From the NCBI RefSeq assembly GCF_047496725.1, contig NW_027328669.1:2010501-2074500 (forward strand): a stretch of DNA of 64,000 nucleotides, written 5' to 3'. Positions within the stretch are counted from its first letter, which is position 1. The number at the start of each line of letters is the position of its first letter. The translations under genes were made by a program, and so were the position numbers. The stretch comes from Anoplolepis gracilipes (taxonomy: Eukaryota; Arthropoda; Insecta; Hymenoptera; Formicidae). Shown one piece after another: positions 53,944 through 64,000 of this stretch. The notes below the pieces were generated by a model. That model was not told the DNA's origin, made no database searches, and was given only the letters and a program-made list of their open reading frames with translations.

Positions 53944-56587
53944 ACCCATAAAAAAAATATATATATATTTTATAAAAATTTTTTATTAACGATAATAATA
54001 ATTTCATATAAAACCTTTAAGATAAATAAAATATTATTCAAATTTTTAAGACAAACGTATAAGTACTTATGAAACAATAAATTTTATTCTTATCAATAAA
54101 ATTAATATTAAATTATTAATTATTGATTTTTCTAATTATAATAAGAAAATAAACAAATAAAATATAATAAAAAGGAAGATTCATGATACTTATCTTAATA
54201 AATAACGATATGAATAAATAAGGAGCATCCTTCTTATACTCATTTCCCTTTTCCATCGGAGGCGGTGATTTTTAAATAAATAATATCGCCGGCCTCCAAT
54301 GAACCATATTCCAGTGTGAATTTATTTATTTTGTATGACACCTTCCCACTTAATATCAAATCTGCAAAGACATATATTTTATTTAGTACATATATACTTA
54401 ATCATAAGAATAATAATAATATTAATAATAATAATTGCTTTACTATAGAATAAAAAATTAATTCAAAGTATTCATGAACCATAAAATCTCTCATACAAAT
54501 AAAATAATTGATTCCCTTATATTCGTTACTATACAGATATAACTTGTCCAAAACTTATAAATTAATTTACATCAATTTAATCAACAACTCATATTAAGTC
54601 AATTTTATCTTCCTTCAGAACAATAAATTAACAGAGTGATCATCAATACTCATTATCCTTTCATATTTATGTTCTATCTAGTAATATTCTTCCTTTTCCC
54701 ACCAGACTCAATCACGAACATGTCCATACATACATAAATTTTATAAAATTATCATTTTCTTATTAGTTGCAAATCGTACTAAATAAAATATCAATTTTAT
54801 CAATTATGAAAAAAAATATAATAAATTCTTACTAATAACAATTAATATAGTTAACTCATTCTCATATAATTCGTTAGTACATGCAACAATAATTGTTTAA
54901 ACAACGAAATTTATATTCCATACGAAACTATTAATCACATACCTTACCTCCTTATCCGAAGATCCATAAATAACCGCCGATTTCTTTGTTAAAATAATAT
55001 ATACTTCTGATACGTCTTAGGCCATATGTTCCTCCATAAGCCATAAACTATATAACTTCCTAGAGTTACCATTCTTATACCATTTTGCATTAAGGGACTA
55101 AATTTGGTCCACCAATTGATTACGACCTGAGAAACTAGGACATAAAAATTAAAACTCTATGTATACCCATTAACATATATATATTAATTTTTTGAAAACG
55201 ATTTTTTAGATTTAAATTTATAAAAAAAAAAAAAATAAAATTTACAAACAATTTATCTTTTTCATATAAAATTTAGTCAAGTCATTATAATTAGACTCAT
55301 GTACAATTACAAATATTATTTTTCCAACATAAGTTAATTAACAAATTACTTGTAAAATTGAACAACATAAGATCTATCGGGGATACGATATTAGAAATTT
55401 CTCTCATTTATTCTATTCTACCTGTAAATTAATAATTTCCAACAAAATTTTTCCTTATGATCAATTAACAATAGTATTTAATAATAACAATAAAAAACAA
55501 AAATTTATTGCAAAATAAATAAATTATTAACAAAAATTTCTAATTTGCCCAAAACTTCGAGGATATGCTTTTTAGCTTATTTTACACATTTTAGCCGCCA
55601 TTTTTAAATTTTTTATATTTTGACTTAAGGATTCCAAATACCCTTAAATACCCTTACTACTATTAAACTAAGATTTATACAAAATTTCGACTAAATTGAG
55701 ACAACTTTAGAATTTTACTATTCAATAGATCACAGTTTTTGCACCTGCAAAAATATAATTTGAAACGTCCATTTTATGCAATATTTCCTGACGACCTTAT
55801 AGGCAAAATTTCGTAAACTTACCCCTAATAGGTTCCGAAATACTTTCATTTGTTTATAAGACGTCAGCCATCTTGTTTTTATTGGTCCATCCTAGGAAAA
55901 CCGGACCAATTTCATTGTAATAGACTCGAACTGACGATGATCTGTCCCCAATCTCGATTCTCCAAATCACTCTCTATAATAGTTAATTAAATAAATTAAT
56001 TAAAAAAATTTTCCAATTTCTTATTAACAAGTTAAGATAATACCTAATACCCACTACTGAATAATAGAGACGATATCTTACTTTAAAGCCACCCTATATA
56101 CATATCTTATATACCGGCTGTCAAAAAATCATTACTCGTTAAATTTTAAAATTCAAATATCTATAATATTCTCAACACTTACATGTAAAAGACATAAATC
56201 TTATTCCTATCTCTTTTAATTAGCTCCAAATAAATTAAGAATAAATGAGACCTTAAACAATTGACACTGAAATTCAACAAGACACCTTTGTGGACCCTGA
56301 AGTTATATTAGAGATCTTAATCCAATTTATAGAAGAAAATAAAGAAAATATTATTTACAATTTAGATAACATTATTAAAGAGTTTTTAAATCAAGCTTCT
56401 ATTATCATAATTCCAGATCAATAAAAAAAAAATCCCCTGATTTATTAGTTCGTAGAACTCATTGATCCTGCTCTCGGCGGAGCCCTGGGTATAGCCGATT
56501 TAGACAGATTACCCAAAAACCTAAATAGAGAGCAACCCTGTTATTGACACTTAGGTAGATGATAACAGTGGGTCACTGCACGTGACA
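53807..56587 (+). mobile_element. LTR-B third copy, main segment
   Basis: Diverged match to 22363-25144, including the CT/TA microsatellite (53891-53943), the AT-rich body, the small conserved frame (56257-56424) and the terminal CACGTGACA at 56587. The flank here is a gypsy RT gene instead of ORF-c, so this is an independent insertion of the same LTR. Confidence 0.7.
56257..56424 (+). CDS. Conserved 55-codon frame inside the third LTR-B copy
   Basis: Diverged copy of 24803-24982 with the same reading and the same terminal PDQ-stop. A stop just upstream (56254) shortens it. Silent changes dominate between copies. Confidence 0.4.
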   Translation, partial: TIDTEIQQDTFVDPEVILEILIQFIEENKENIIYNLDNIIKEFLNQASIIIIPDQ

Positions 56588-57735
56588 TTCGTCATCTTTT
56601 ATTTCCAGAAGAATCGGGTTTCTTAGGGACGATCCATACTGGTGGTTTATAAGGTAAGAGTGAATATTCTATCATATCATCCCTTAGTAATTTGTTTGTC
56701 TATTTCTTCTTTATGCATAGGAGGAAAGCGATATTGCTTGGTGTGGATCGGAAAGTCATCCGTGGTATAAATAGAATGATGGGTTACATGAGTAGTTGCC
56801 AATTTATCATTAGGCAAATGAAATCTGTCTAGATTATTATAAACCAGTTTTTGAAGATTATTCCTTTCTTTTTTATTTAAATGTTCCAACCTTAGGAGCT
56901 TTAGGGTAAGTTCCGCACTCTCTGGCGGTGTTTCAAAAATGATCTCGTCTAACTGAGACGAATTTTGAGTTGAAGGATGGCTCATGCTCGTCTGATGCCC
57001 TCGGGAATCAATAACACTGCAAAAGCCTCCATGAGACGTAGAAAAATCATCTTCGTCTTCCTCAAAAGAAGAAGAGGATTAGTAAGAAGAATCAGGATCA
57101 GAGACACAACGAACTGTGGCCTTGGATAACCCTCGGGTTCCGTTGGCACCACAAGAGGAATATAGATTCTCTTGGGTATCAATGGTGTCAAATTCCTGCA
57201 GAGTGAATGAAGGTATTTCTATGTTATAATCTTCATCATTAGTATTAAAAAGAGGCAAGTAAGCTTTGCCATGAATATTAGAAACTATCGCGTCTCCAAG
57301 GTATATTCCTTTTATGGAAGTTATTAATGGAAGGTATCCTGTTTTTATTTCAGAATTTGTGATTTTAATAAAGAAAGAAGTGACTGTTCTTTGTTTAATG
57401 TTAATATATTCCACTTCATCGAATGGAATCGAAGTATTTTAAAGTAGTAATTGTTTTGTTTTAAAATCAAAATTTGCATTTTTATTTTTTAAAAACGGAT
57501 TACCAAGAATACCGTGTTGCGAGAAAAGTATGTCGTTGGAAACTATGTGAAATTCAGTTTTCCTAGTACTGATATATAAATTGCACCTAAAGTATTAATG
57601 GGTCCGGATGCTATTCCTTGCAATGATTGAATATTTCTTTTATCCGGAAAAATATTAGAATTGACGTATTGTTTCTTAATTAAATTTAAATCAGAACTGG
57701 AATCTATCATAAAGGTGCATGTGTCCTTTTTCTTT
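56588..57735 (-). pseudogene. Ty3/gypsy pol fragment: protease to RT N-terminus
   Basis: On the minus strand from 57735 the reading gives a retropepsin motif FMIDSSSDLNLIK (the usual DSG is DSS), then ILGNPFL, a linker (57414-57082), an in-frame TAA near 57079, an acidic stretch, and the RT N-terminal region with LEHLNKKERNNLQKLVYNN, TKQYRFPPMHKEEIDKQI and YKPPVWIVPKK. It is cut there by LTR-B (56587) and on the other side by the Penelope-like element (57736). At least one frameshift and two stops occur. Remaining RT, RNase H and integrase are absent. Confidence 0.8.
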
Positions 57736-58045
57736 AATTAACCATTATTAAGGTGTAAGTTTTAATTAAAAATTACATAATTTTTGAAAAAATATGTTAA
57801 CCAATTTCATTTTTATTCCTTTTCTTATTTATATCTTCATTTCTGTCAACTTTACAAAGAAAATGCACAGGACCTAAATTGAAGGTAACAAAATTTCCTT
57901 CAATTTAGGTCGTGTGCATTTTCTTTGTAAAGTTGATAGAAATGAAGATATAGATAAGAAATGGAATAAAAATGAAATTGGTTAACATATTTTTTCAAAA
58001 ATTATGTAATTTTTAATTATAACTTACACCTAATAATGGTTAATT
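57736..58045. repeat. Large inverted repeat at the element's left end
   Basis: Arms of ~150 bp (57736-57885, 57897-58045) with only a few mismatches and an 11-bp loop. The right arm overlaps the first ~68 bp of the left pseudo-LTR. Confidence 0.9.
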
Positions 58046-58132
58046 ATTAATTCGTATTATTTATTATTCATTCCGATTCTACATGACTCTTACCTGCTCT
58101 TTATTGCCAATTATATTATTCTTATTTTATAT
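57978..58132 (+). repeat. Left pseudo-LTR of the Penelope-like element
   Basis: 155 bp, starts TTGGTTAACATATTTTTTC. Near-identical to 60912-61066. Confidence 0.9.
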
Positions 58133-58284
58133 CTAAGAGAGCACTGACTTTAATTATTTATTTATCTGTACGCAGGCTGAAAATGCGTGTTAATAATTGT
58201 TCGTTCTTCGCTTATATTAAATATAGTTTTAACGATAGAACTGTAAAACTACTTAAGTCATGAATTAGTCTTCGACGACTCATC

Positions 58285-59577
58285 ATGATACATAAAATTA
58301 GGATAAAATCCTTTAAGAATTGTATAACTCACAATGTATTCCCACCACATATTGAAAAGTTATTATCGAAATTCAAATGTAACCTAAATAACATTAGATC
58401 ATTACATCACTTTAATAGGGCAAAAAACACATTTTTTAAAAGAATATTAAACATCAAACTAAGAGATTCGTACTCTTTCCTAAGACGATCTATTGATAGA
58501 ATATTTCTTATTTCATTGGAAATATATGAGGCCTTACCAATGGTTATATGTAATAATTTCTTTAACATGCAGAGTCGACCATTATTTTCATATTTAAAAA
58601 AACAAAAAAAGAGATTTGACGAAAAGTTTAGGTTTATGTTGACAAAACAACGAAAAAATGACAATATTGAGCCTATACATTATTATTGTTTTCAAAACCA
58701 CAACGTCACCAATGTTTACCAAAGAACTCGAACTGATTATAGCCTAATTTTACATAATAATCTCTACAACAAAAGACAGACAAACAAGACCACGACAGTT
58801 CACATTGAATCCACTAATTATAAAAACTCACAACCTAGTTTAAATAAGATCAAAGATAAATGGTTTATGAACCTCTCAAGAACACCTATTCCCCATGATA
58901 TTCAATGTTTTTTACAACTAGGATCAAATTTCAGTCTTCCTTTTACCAACAAAACGTCATTAACGATTGAATTTATAAAAAATGTTGAGAATAGCATAAA
59001 TAAACTTCCTGTAGATGAGAGAATACAAATGAGAAATTTCTCCAGAGACATCATAAAAACTATCTCATCTTATTCTTATCCTAAGAGTGATTCTGATGAT
59101 TGGTTAAATAATTCATATTCCTCCACAATACAATTCCTAAATAACAATAAAAATGTAATTCTTACAAGAACTGATAAGGGAAATGTGACAGTGGCCCTCG
59201 ATAAAAACGAATATGTTACTAAAATAGAAAATTTATTTGCGGATGAATCAACATATAGTATCGTTAAGAAAGATCCAATAAAGAAATTAATTTCAAATCT
59301 TAGAGACTTATTAGTCAGATGGAAGAATAGCGGACACATCTCAACAGCCACGTATAAATCGTTATTATTCACTGATGGCACATTACCACGTGCTTACGGT
59401 TTACCTAAAATCCATAAACCGAATACACCGTACAGACTAATAGTATCTTCCATAAATAGCCCACTACACTCTTTAGCCATTTATTTACATAAGATCATGG
59501 TTAATAATTTCTTGACCCCTCCTAGTTATGTGAAGAATAGCTTTGATATTGTTAATAAGCTGAATACACCCACTTAG
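58285..59577 (+). CDS. Penelope-like RT, N-terminal part (core missing)
   Basis: 430 codons from ATG. The N-terminal half is basic and without a known domain. Then come TRTDKGNVTVALDKNEY (the DKG motif of Penelope-like RTs), a YSIVKKDP segment, and GTLPRAYGLPKIHKP with YRLIVSSINSPLHSLA, corresponding to the first RT motifs. The ORF ends NKLNTPT-stop just where the palm should follow, so the YADD-containing core (roughly 200 residues) is absent. The next ORF begins 8 bp after the stop with RT thumb-like sequence. An internal deletion explains both. Confidence 0.85.
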   Translation: MIHKIRIKSFKNCITHNVFPPHIEKLLSKFKCNLNNIRSLHHFNRAKNTFFKRILNIKLRDSYSFLRRSIDRIFLISLEIYEALPMVICNNFFNMQSRPLFSYLKKQKKRFDEKFRFMLTKQRKNDNIEPIHYYCFQNHNVTNVYQRTRTDYSLILHNNLYNKRQTNKTTTVHIESTNYKNSQPSLNKIKDKWFMNLSRTPIPHDIQCFLQLGSNFSLPFTNKTSLTIEFIKNVENSINKLPVDERIQMRNFSRDIIKTISSYSYPKSDSDDWLNNSYSSTIQFLNNNKNVILTRTDKGNVTVALDKNEYVTKIENLFADESTYSIVKKDPIKKLISNLRDLLVRWKNSGHISTATYKSLLFTDGTLPRAYGLPKIHKPNTPYRLIVSSINSPLHSLAIYLHKIMVNNFLTPPSYVKNSFDIVNKLNTPT

Positions 59578-59585
59578 ATGAGAAT

Positions 59586-60365
59586 ATGAAATTTATTAAT
59601 TCGTTGGATTGGTATCATAAACCTACCTTTTCAGGGAGATATCTTAACTATTTCTCACATCACCCTCTCCACCAGAAACGGGACACAATCATCGGGTTAG
59701 TAGACAGAGCAATTTTCCTCTCAAATCCAAAATATCACAGTAAAAATTTATACATGATTATTAGAGTTCTTTTAGATAATAATTACCCATTAAAACTGAT
59801 TTTTAATGTTATTCGGTCGCGTTTAAAATATATCATTCACAACAAAACCCTCACAAATGATACACCAAAGGACGTGAAACCGGTTTATTTCACGATACCT
59901 TATATACAAGGTTTAACTGAAAAATTTAACAGTATAACGAAAAATTCAAGAATGAAACTTGCTCACCATAGTCTTAACAAAATGAACAAATTAATTAGAG
60001 CTCACAAAGATAATATTCCAACAGAATTAAAAACTAACGTCATATATAAAATTAAGTGTAGCCATTGTGATGCCTCATATGTTGGTCAAACTTCCCGTAA
60101 GTTAAAAACTAGAATTACAGAGCATAAAAGACATATACATCATAATACTAACACAACTTCGATAATCACTAACCAGAGAAGAGAATTTGACCATGATTTA
60201 GATTGGGATAACGTTAAAATCCTTGAGGCTCCTTTTTATACCAAGAGGCTTATCTCTGAAATACTATTTATCAAAAGACAGAAGAACGGACTAAATCTGC
60301 AAACTGATACTGAAAATTTACCAAGTGTCTATCATGATATCATTAATATCCTTCCAAAAATATAG
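59586..60365 (+). CDS. Penelope-like C-terminus with GIY-YIG endonuclease
   Basis: 259 codons. It starts with the end of the RT (WYHKPTFSGRYLNYFSHHP, typical just after the palm), then a linker, then a GIY-YIG nuclease: YKIKCSHCDASYVGQTSRKL (residues 154-173), RITEHKRH (176-183) and the catalytic Glu in SEILFIKR (Glu225). The CxxC before YVGQT is usual in the Penelope group. The nuclease is complete, but without the RT core the element cannot retrotranspose by itself. Confidence 0.88.
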   Translation: MKFINSLDWYHKPTFSGRYLNYFSHHPLHQKRDTIIGLVDRAIFLSNPKYHSKNLYMIIRVLLDNNYPLKLIFNVIRSRLKYIIHNKTLTNDTPKDVKPVYFTIPYIQGLTEKFNSITKNSRMKLAHHSLNKMNKLIRAHKDNIPTELKTNVIYKIKCSHCDASYVGQTSRKLKTRITEHKRHIHHNTNTTSIITNQRREFDHDLDWDNVKILEAPFYTKRLISEILFIKRQKNGLNLQTDTENLPSVYHDIINILPKI

Positions 60366-60780
60366 TGGTGGGAATAACACTATATAAACAGATAATTTAT
60401 ATCATTATTTGACACTATCCGAGCGACCTCCACAACACAAGGAGTTGAGTCAACAAAGTACTATCCACCGACACAAAATATTGTTAAAAGAGTGAGTGAT
60501 CATTCAACAGTTAGTGAATGGTGATTAATATATACAGTTTTTCACTTATTTTAAGTCTAAAACTTCATCAATTTTGCAGATTGCAACGAACATTGTTTTT
60601 CCACTAACAATATTACCAGGTCAGTGACTTCAATCTAATGTTGACTCCGCTCTCTGATAAACACTAATACATATCATCGGAGATGTTTTTATGCGAGTCA
60701 GTCGAAGGCGTAGTTATAAGTTTATGTATAGATTATTGATGATTTTATGTAAAAAATTTTTATTATTATAATTAAAATAT

Positions 60781-60822
60781 CGCGCTGAAGAAGACTCAGA
60801 TTTGAGCTCGCAACGTCCGCAT
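60781..60822 (+). ncRNA. Degenerate hammerhead-ribozyme-like motif
   Basis: CTGAAGA (60785) is followed by GACTCA...TGAG, able to form stem II, and then CGCAACGTC, with GCG/CGC able to close stem I. This resembles the short hammerheads known from Penelope-like elements (CTGANGA...GAAACGTC). The conserved GAAA is GCAA here and one base is extra, so activity is unlikely. Confidence 0.35.
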
Positions 60823-60911
60823 TAAAATTAATTAGATGTATTCTTATTTATAACTTTAAGTTTTAATTATGTTAAAAGTTGTAGCATTTTATTTCATGCA
60901 ACTATACGTAT

Positions 60912-61066
60912 TTGGTTAACATATTTTTTCAAAAATTATGTAATTTTTAATTATAACTTACACCTAACAATGGTTAATTATTAATTCGTATTATTTATTA
61001 TTCATTCCGATTCTACATGACTCTTACCTGCTCTTTATTGCCGATTCTATTATTCTTATTTTATAT
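60912..61066 (+). repeat. Right pseudo-LTR of the Penelope-like element
   Basis: 155 bp, same orientation as the left copy. Confidence 0.9.
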
Positions 61067-62234
61067 GAACTAATAAAAATAAGTTAAAACTAATTTTTAA
61101 AAAATTGTTACGCATACGTTTTTTGCGCTATAACTGTAATTATTAATAAAAATATATATTGGCCTTTATCTTTAAACACCTATAACTCATAAACGATTTA
61201 TCGTAGAAGGGTCTGCCACGGCTCATATTAAAGATAATTTAATTATCTTTAATTAATGTATATGTTATTATAGCCTACAGTCAACCGGAAGTGAGCTATT
61301 TTGCAAAATACCTTTCAAAATTCAAATTTTGCAACTTTCTTGCGTTTATCTCATACACTCATTACCAAAATGAATTTAAATATACATGTAAAGTTTCAAA
61401 ATTTTATTCCCTATTACTTTTATAATACATGCTATATGCGTACGATCAGTATTTTCTGAGTTATAATCGACTTTTTCACACGAAAATTGTAGTTTTAGCC
61501 ACTAACAGCGCACTTAAAAAATTTTTAAATATTCGTATCTCCGCAAATATCGATCGCACAGAAATAAAAAAACGCAATTTATTTGCAATTTAGTGCTCTA
61601 CAACTTTCATTTAAATGATTTTGCGATCCAAATGGCTATTTTCGAAATATTAACAAAAAATGCACGACGCGCAAGCGCGTTTTCGTCGCGTCGCAAAATG
61701 ACCCAAATTTAAAAAAAATTCTATCTCGACTTCTATTGGTCGTACGGAGTTCTATAAAAAACCAAATTGTGCGGAATTTTATTAGCTACAATTTTGATAT
61801 TCATGTTTTTGCTCGTAAACTTGATATTTTTCGAATTATTTACAAAAAACCGGTTTTTTGGACCTTTTTATCACCACTGTGAGTTTTCCGTAGCTTCCAC
61901 ATGGGGACTTTTGATATGTCAAAAAGCATTCTAAAACAGACCTCTCCACAAAATTGCAGCATTTGTTCAATTATTTTTTCCAAATCGTGAAATATCGAGC
62001 AATTTTACTGGGCTATAAAAGGAATAATCTGTTTATCGAGAAATTCTTTATGTCTCGCTATATCATCTTCAGTTAGTTCTTCTTTATTTTGTGAATAACT
62101 AACAATGATGCAATCGTCATCTTGTTCCGCATTTGTCAGAACAGTAACAGTAGTATTAGTTGCTTCCATTGGTAAAATATTGGATTCGCAACATTGACTT
62201 TCTTCGATAATATTTTCGTCTATATTATATTGTC
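61067..62234. other. Non-coding AT-rich stretch
   Basis: No frame, element end or RNA gene was recognised. The part 61660-61700 is CG-rich (GCGCAAGCGCGTTTTCGTCG) against an AT-rich background. Confidence 0.6.
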
Positions 62235-62850
62235 GACGATTTTTTTGACCAGTAAATTTTGGGCTGCTTCTTGAGCTTCTATTATATATTTAGGATTTCT
62301 AATAGGCATATGTCTATTATGTCGATTATCCAAGATTTCGGGCAGCATGCAATCATAATAGAAACGTGTTAAAAAGGGCAGCATTTGAGTATTCCAAAAT
62401 ACATTGTCTCTATTAACACTTACTATTTTTAAGCTCCTTGGCGTTCACACAGTGAAAATACAATATTCTCGCTGCGTTACACTTAACTGGCCTTGAACTT
62501 GATAGAAAAATCGATGTTTTGGATTCATCTTATCTAGATTTTTCTTATCAAAAACGCTTTTTAATTGAGGCAGCGTCTTTATAGCCTCTTCCGCTGTTAA
62601 ATATTCAGCTGATAGAGGACATTTTATTTCTACCAGGCCATCTTTATCTATGAGCTCATCAGGAGAAGCACCCAAGCATGGAGTTTTAACATCAATGAAT
62701 AATCCGCAAGTTTTAATCTTCTTTTTCTTATTTTTTGTCCAATTTTTTTTGCAATTTTTTTCCTCTCGCAACTATATTTCATAGCCGCGGTATCGATAGA
62801 GGGAGGGAACAAAATGTTCTTTACAATTGCAGCGCAAAATGTCACATGCA
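62235..62850 (-). pseudogene. YqaJ-type (PD-(D/E)XK) nuclease fragment
   Basis: Minus-strand reading from about 62850: CAAIVKNILFPP, then FIDVKTPCLGASPDELIDKD (catalytic Asp), VEIKCPLSAEYLTAEEA (the E-x-K pair), HRFFYQVQGQLSVTQREYC (the Gln motif), a TGA in place of the usual Trp after FTV (62442), and continuing family-like sequence (VFWNTQMLPFLTRFYYDCMLPEI, in two parts) to a stop near 62235. YqaJ domains are viral-recombinase-like exonucleases found in insect mobile elements. The stop and the repeat-eroded N-terminus mark a pseudogene. Confidence 0.75.
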
Positions 62851-63340
62851 AATCGCATCTGGCATAAAATGCAACCAGCTTACGAATAAATCGCCTCTGG
62901 GATCATTTTCTAACCAGTGCGCACATGCAAACCGCATCTGGCATAAAATGCAACCAGCTCACAAATAAATCGCCTCTGGGATAATTTTTTAACCAGTGTG
63001 CCTTGCAAACTGCATCTGGCATAGAATATTGCAACCAGATTACGACTAAATCGCCTCTAAGATAATTTTTTAACCAGTGCGCACATGCAAACCGCATCTG
63101 GCATAAAATGCAGCTAGCTCACGAATAAATCGCCTCTGGGATTATTTTTTAACCAATGCGCACATGCAAACCGCATTTAGTACGAAATATTACAACCAGC
63201 TCACGAATAAATCGCCTCTGGGATAATTTTTTAACCAGTGCGTTTTGCAAACCGCATCTGGCATAAAATATTGCAACCAGATTACGACTAAATTGCCTTT
63301 GGGATTATTTTTTAACTAATGCGCACATGCAAACCACATT
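62838..63340. repeat. ~80-bp minisatellite, about six units
   Basis: Each unit runs GCACATGCAAACCGCATCTG, then GCATAAAATGCAACCAGCT, then AATAAATCGCCTCTGGGAT, then TTTTTTAACCAGT. Unit starts are near 62846, 62921, 62999, 63078, 63158 and 63237. The first unit overlaps the coding start of the YqaJ remnant, so the array grew from the 5' part of that gene. Confidence 0.9.
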
Positions 63341-63736
63341 TTAATAATAGACTTTATATACTACTTATATGTTTTATTTAGGAATTGTTTTAAAGATATA
63401 ATTTGGAAAAAAATGTAAAACAATTTTCATAATACTAATGTTTTAATGGACTTTATGGAAGTCAAATTATGAAATATTATCGTTTTCAAATGATACAAGT
63501 CATCACTCAAAAAGTGTGATTAATGACGTTAAAAATCCGTCTTGTGTTAATAGAAATATTTGGATTTTTAGATCAATGGACAATTTCAAGAACATTATAA
63601 CATTATTTTATTATTTTGATAATTTAATTATTAGAGAATAAAGTATGTGCTTTATAAAAGTGAAAGTGTCAAATGGGACATTGTAACTTTCTCTATATAT
63701 ATTATATTATTTAAATAATATTATATATTATTATAT
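63341..63736. other. AT-rich stretch, nothing recognised
   Basis: No gene, repeat family or RNA seen. Confidence 0.5.
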
Positions 63737-63738
63737 TT

Positions 63739-63793
<55 letters not shown>
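63737..63793. repeat. (TA)n microsatellite
   Basis: Uninterrupted TA repeat of about 50 bp that provided the TA target for the next element. Confidence 0.95.
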
Positions 63794-63795
<2 letters not shown>

Positions 63796-64000
63796 CAGGG
63801 TGTCCCATAATTCGCGAACCACCCGTTACGTGCAGGTAGAGTAGATTAAACTAAGTAAAAAAATTATCTACCATTTTGCAATTTTCGCAATAGTTAATGA
63901 GATATTAATTATAAGAGATCAGTCAATCGGCAAGAACGCGCGGTACGAAGAAGCCTCTCACTGTTACTTGATACTAGGCGCGCCGATATGTGTGTGTGAC
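63796..64000 (-). mobile_element. Terminus of a Tc1/mariner-superfamily element, cut by the window edge
   Basis: Starts CAGGGTGTCCCATAATTCGC after TA (63794-63795) and matches 18135-18345 with scattered changes, including GCCATTTTGCAATTTTCGC-like and GGCGCGCCG segments. Same family as the palindrome-spacer relic. In that relic this terminus lies at the transposase 3' side, hence the minus-strand call. Confidence 0.75.

Larger units (their letters stand above)
57736..61066 (+). mobile_element. Penelope-like element with pseudo-LTRs
   Basis: Direct repeats of 155 bp (57978-58132 and 60912-61066), differing at about three positions, flank two ORFs. The left repeat is preceded by an inverted copy, so 57736-57885 pairs with 57897-58045 around an 11-bp loop. 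Such direct and inverted pseudo-LTR arrangements are usual for Penelope-like elements. The whole interrupts a gypsy protease gene. Confidence 0.85.

Overview
This window reads as repeat-dense DNA from an insect genome. Every recognisable coding piece belongs to a transposable element: Ty3/gypsy pol and env fragments, an R1-clade LINE, a Penelope-like element, a Tc1 transposon, a second Tc1/mariner-superfamily relic, and a decayed YqaJ-type nuclease. I found no convincing host gene, rRNA or tRNA. The TATA plus TCAGT initiator signals are of arthropod type. A hymenopteran (for example an ant) fits this mix, but that is inference and the species cannot be read from the sequence.

Bases 1-37357 form one giant inverted repeat. 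The left arm is 1-17943, the right arm is 19409-37357, and a 1.46-kb unique spacer lies between them. The arms differ only by scattered substitutions and small indels: the sum of mirror coordinates drifts between 37352 and 37370. The left arm runs off the window edge, so the palindrome may be longer. Reading the left arm from 1 inward it holds: a long LTR (LTR-A, minus strand); a broken Ty3/gypsy pol whose integrase is split by a foreign repeat; three tandem cysteine-rich ORFs downstream of pol, one interrupted by a 5.6-kb TG...CA element with a 4-bp target duplication; a second long LTR (LTR-B) carrying a nested array of LINE gag fragments; and the 3' end of an env-like gene. The right arm repeats this in reverse. 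The spacer holds a Tc1/mariner-type relic whose transposase is broken into two opposite-strand halves.

From about 37440 to 50048 there is a head-to-tail array of R1-clade non-LTR units. The first unit carries one intact 1250-codon endonuclease/reverse-transcriptase ORF and no gag. The following units carry only decayed gag (zinc-knuckle) ORFs and no reverse transcriptase. All units share a 5' motif and a structured 3' end whose stem-loops show compensatory changes. This looks like a two-part LINE system in which the RT unit could serve the gag units in trans.

From 50049 to 56587 a second LTR-B copy follows, split by about 3.7 kb that contains a structurally complete Tc1 element (50202-51790) and a small basic ORF. 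Beyond it come a minus-strand Ty3/gypsy protease/RT fragment (56588-57735), a Penelope-like element with flanking pseudo-LTRs but without its RT catalytic core (57736-61066), a YqaJ-nuclease pseudogene, an ~80-bp minisatellite, and the start of another copy of the spacer transposon family at the right edge.
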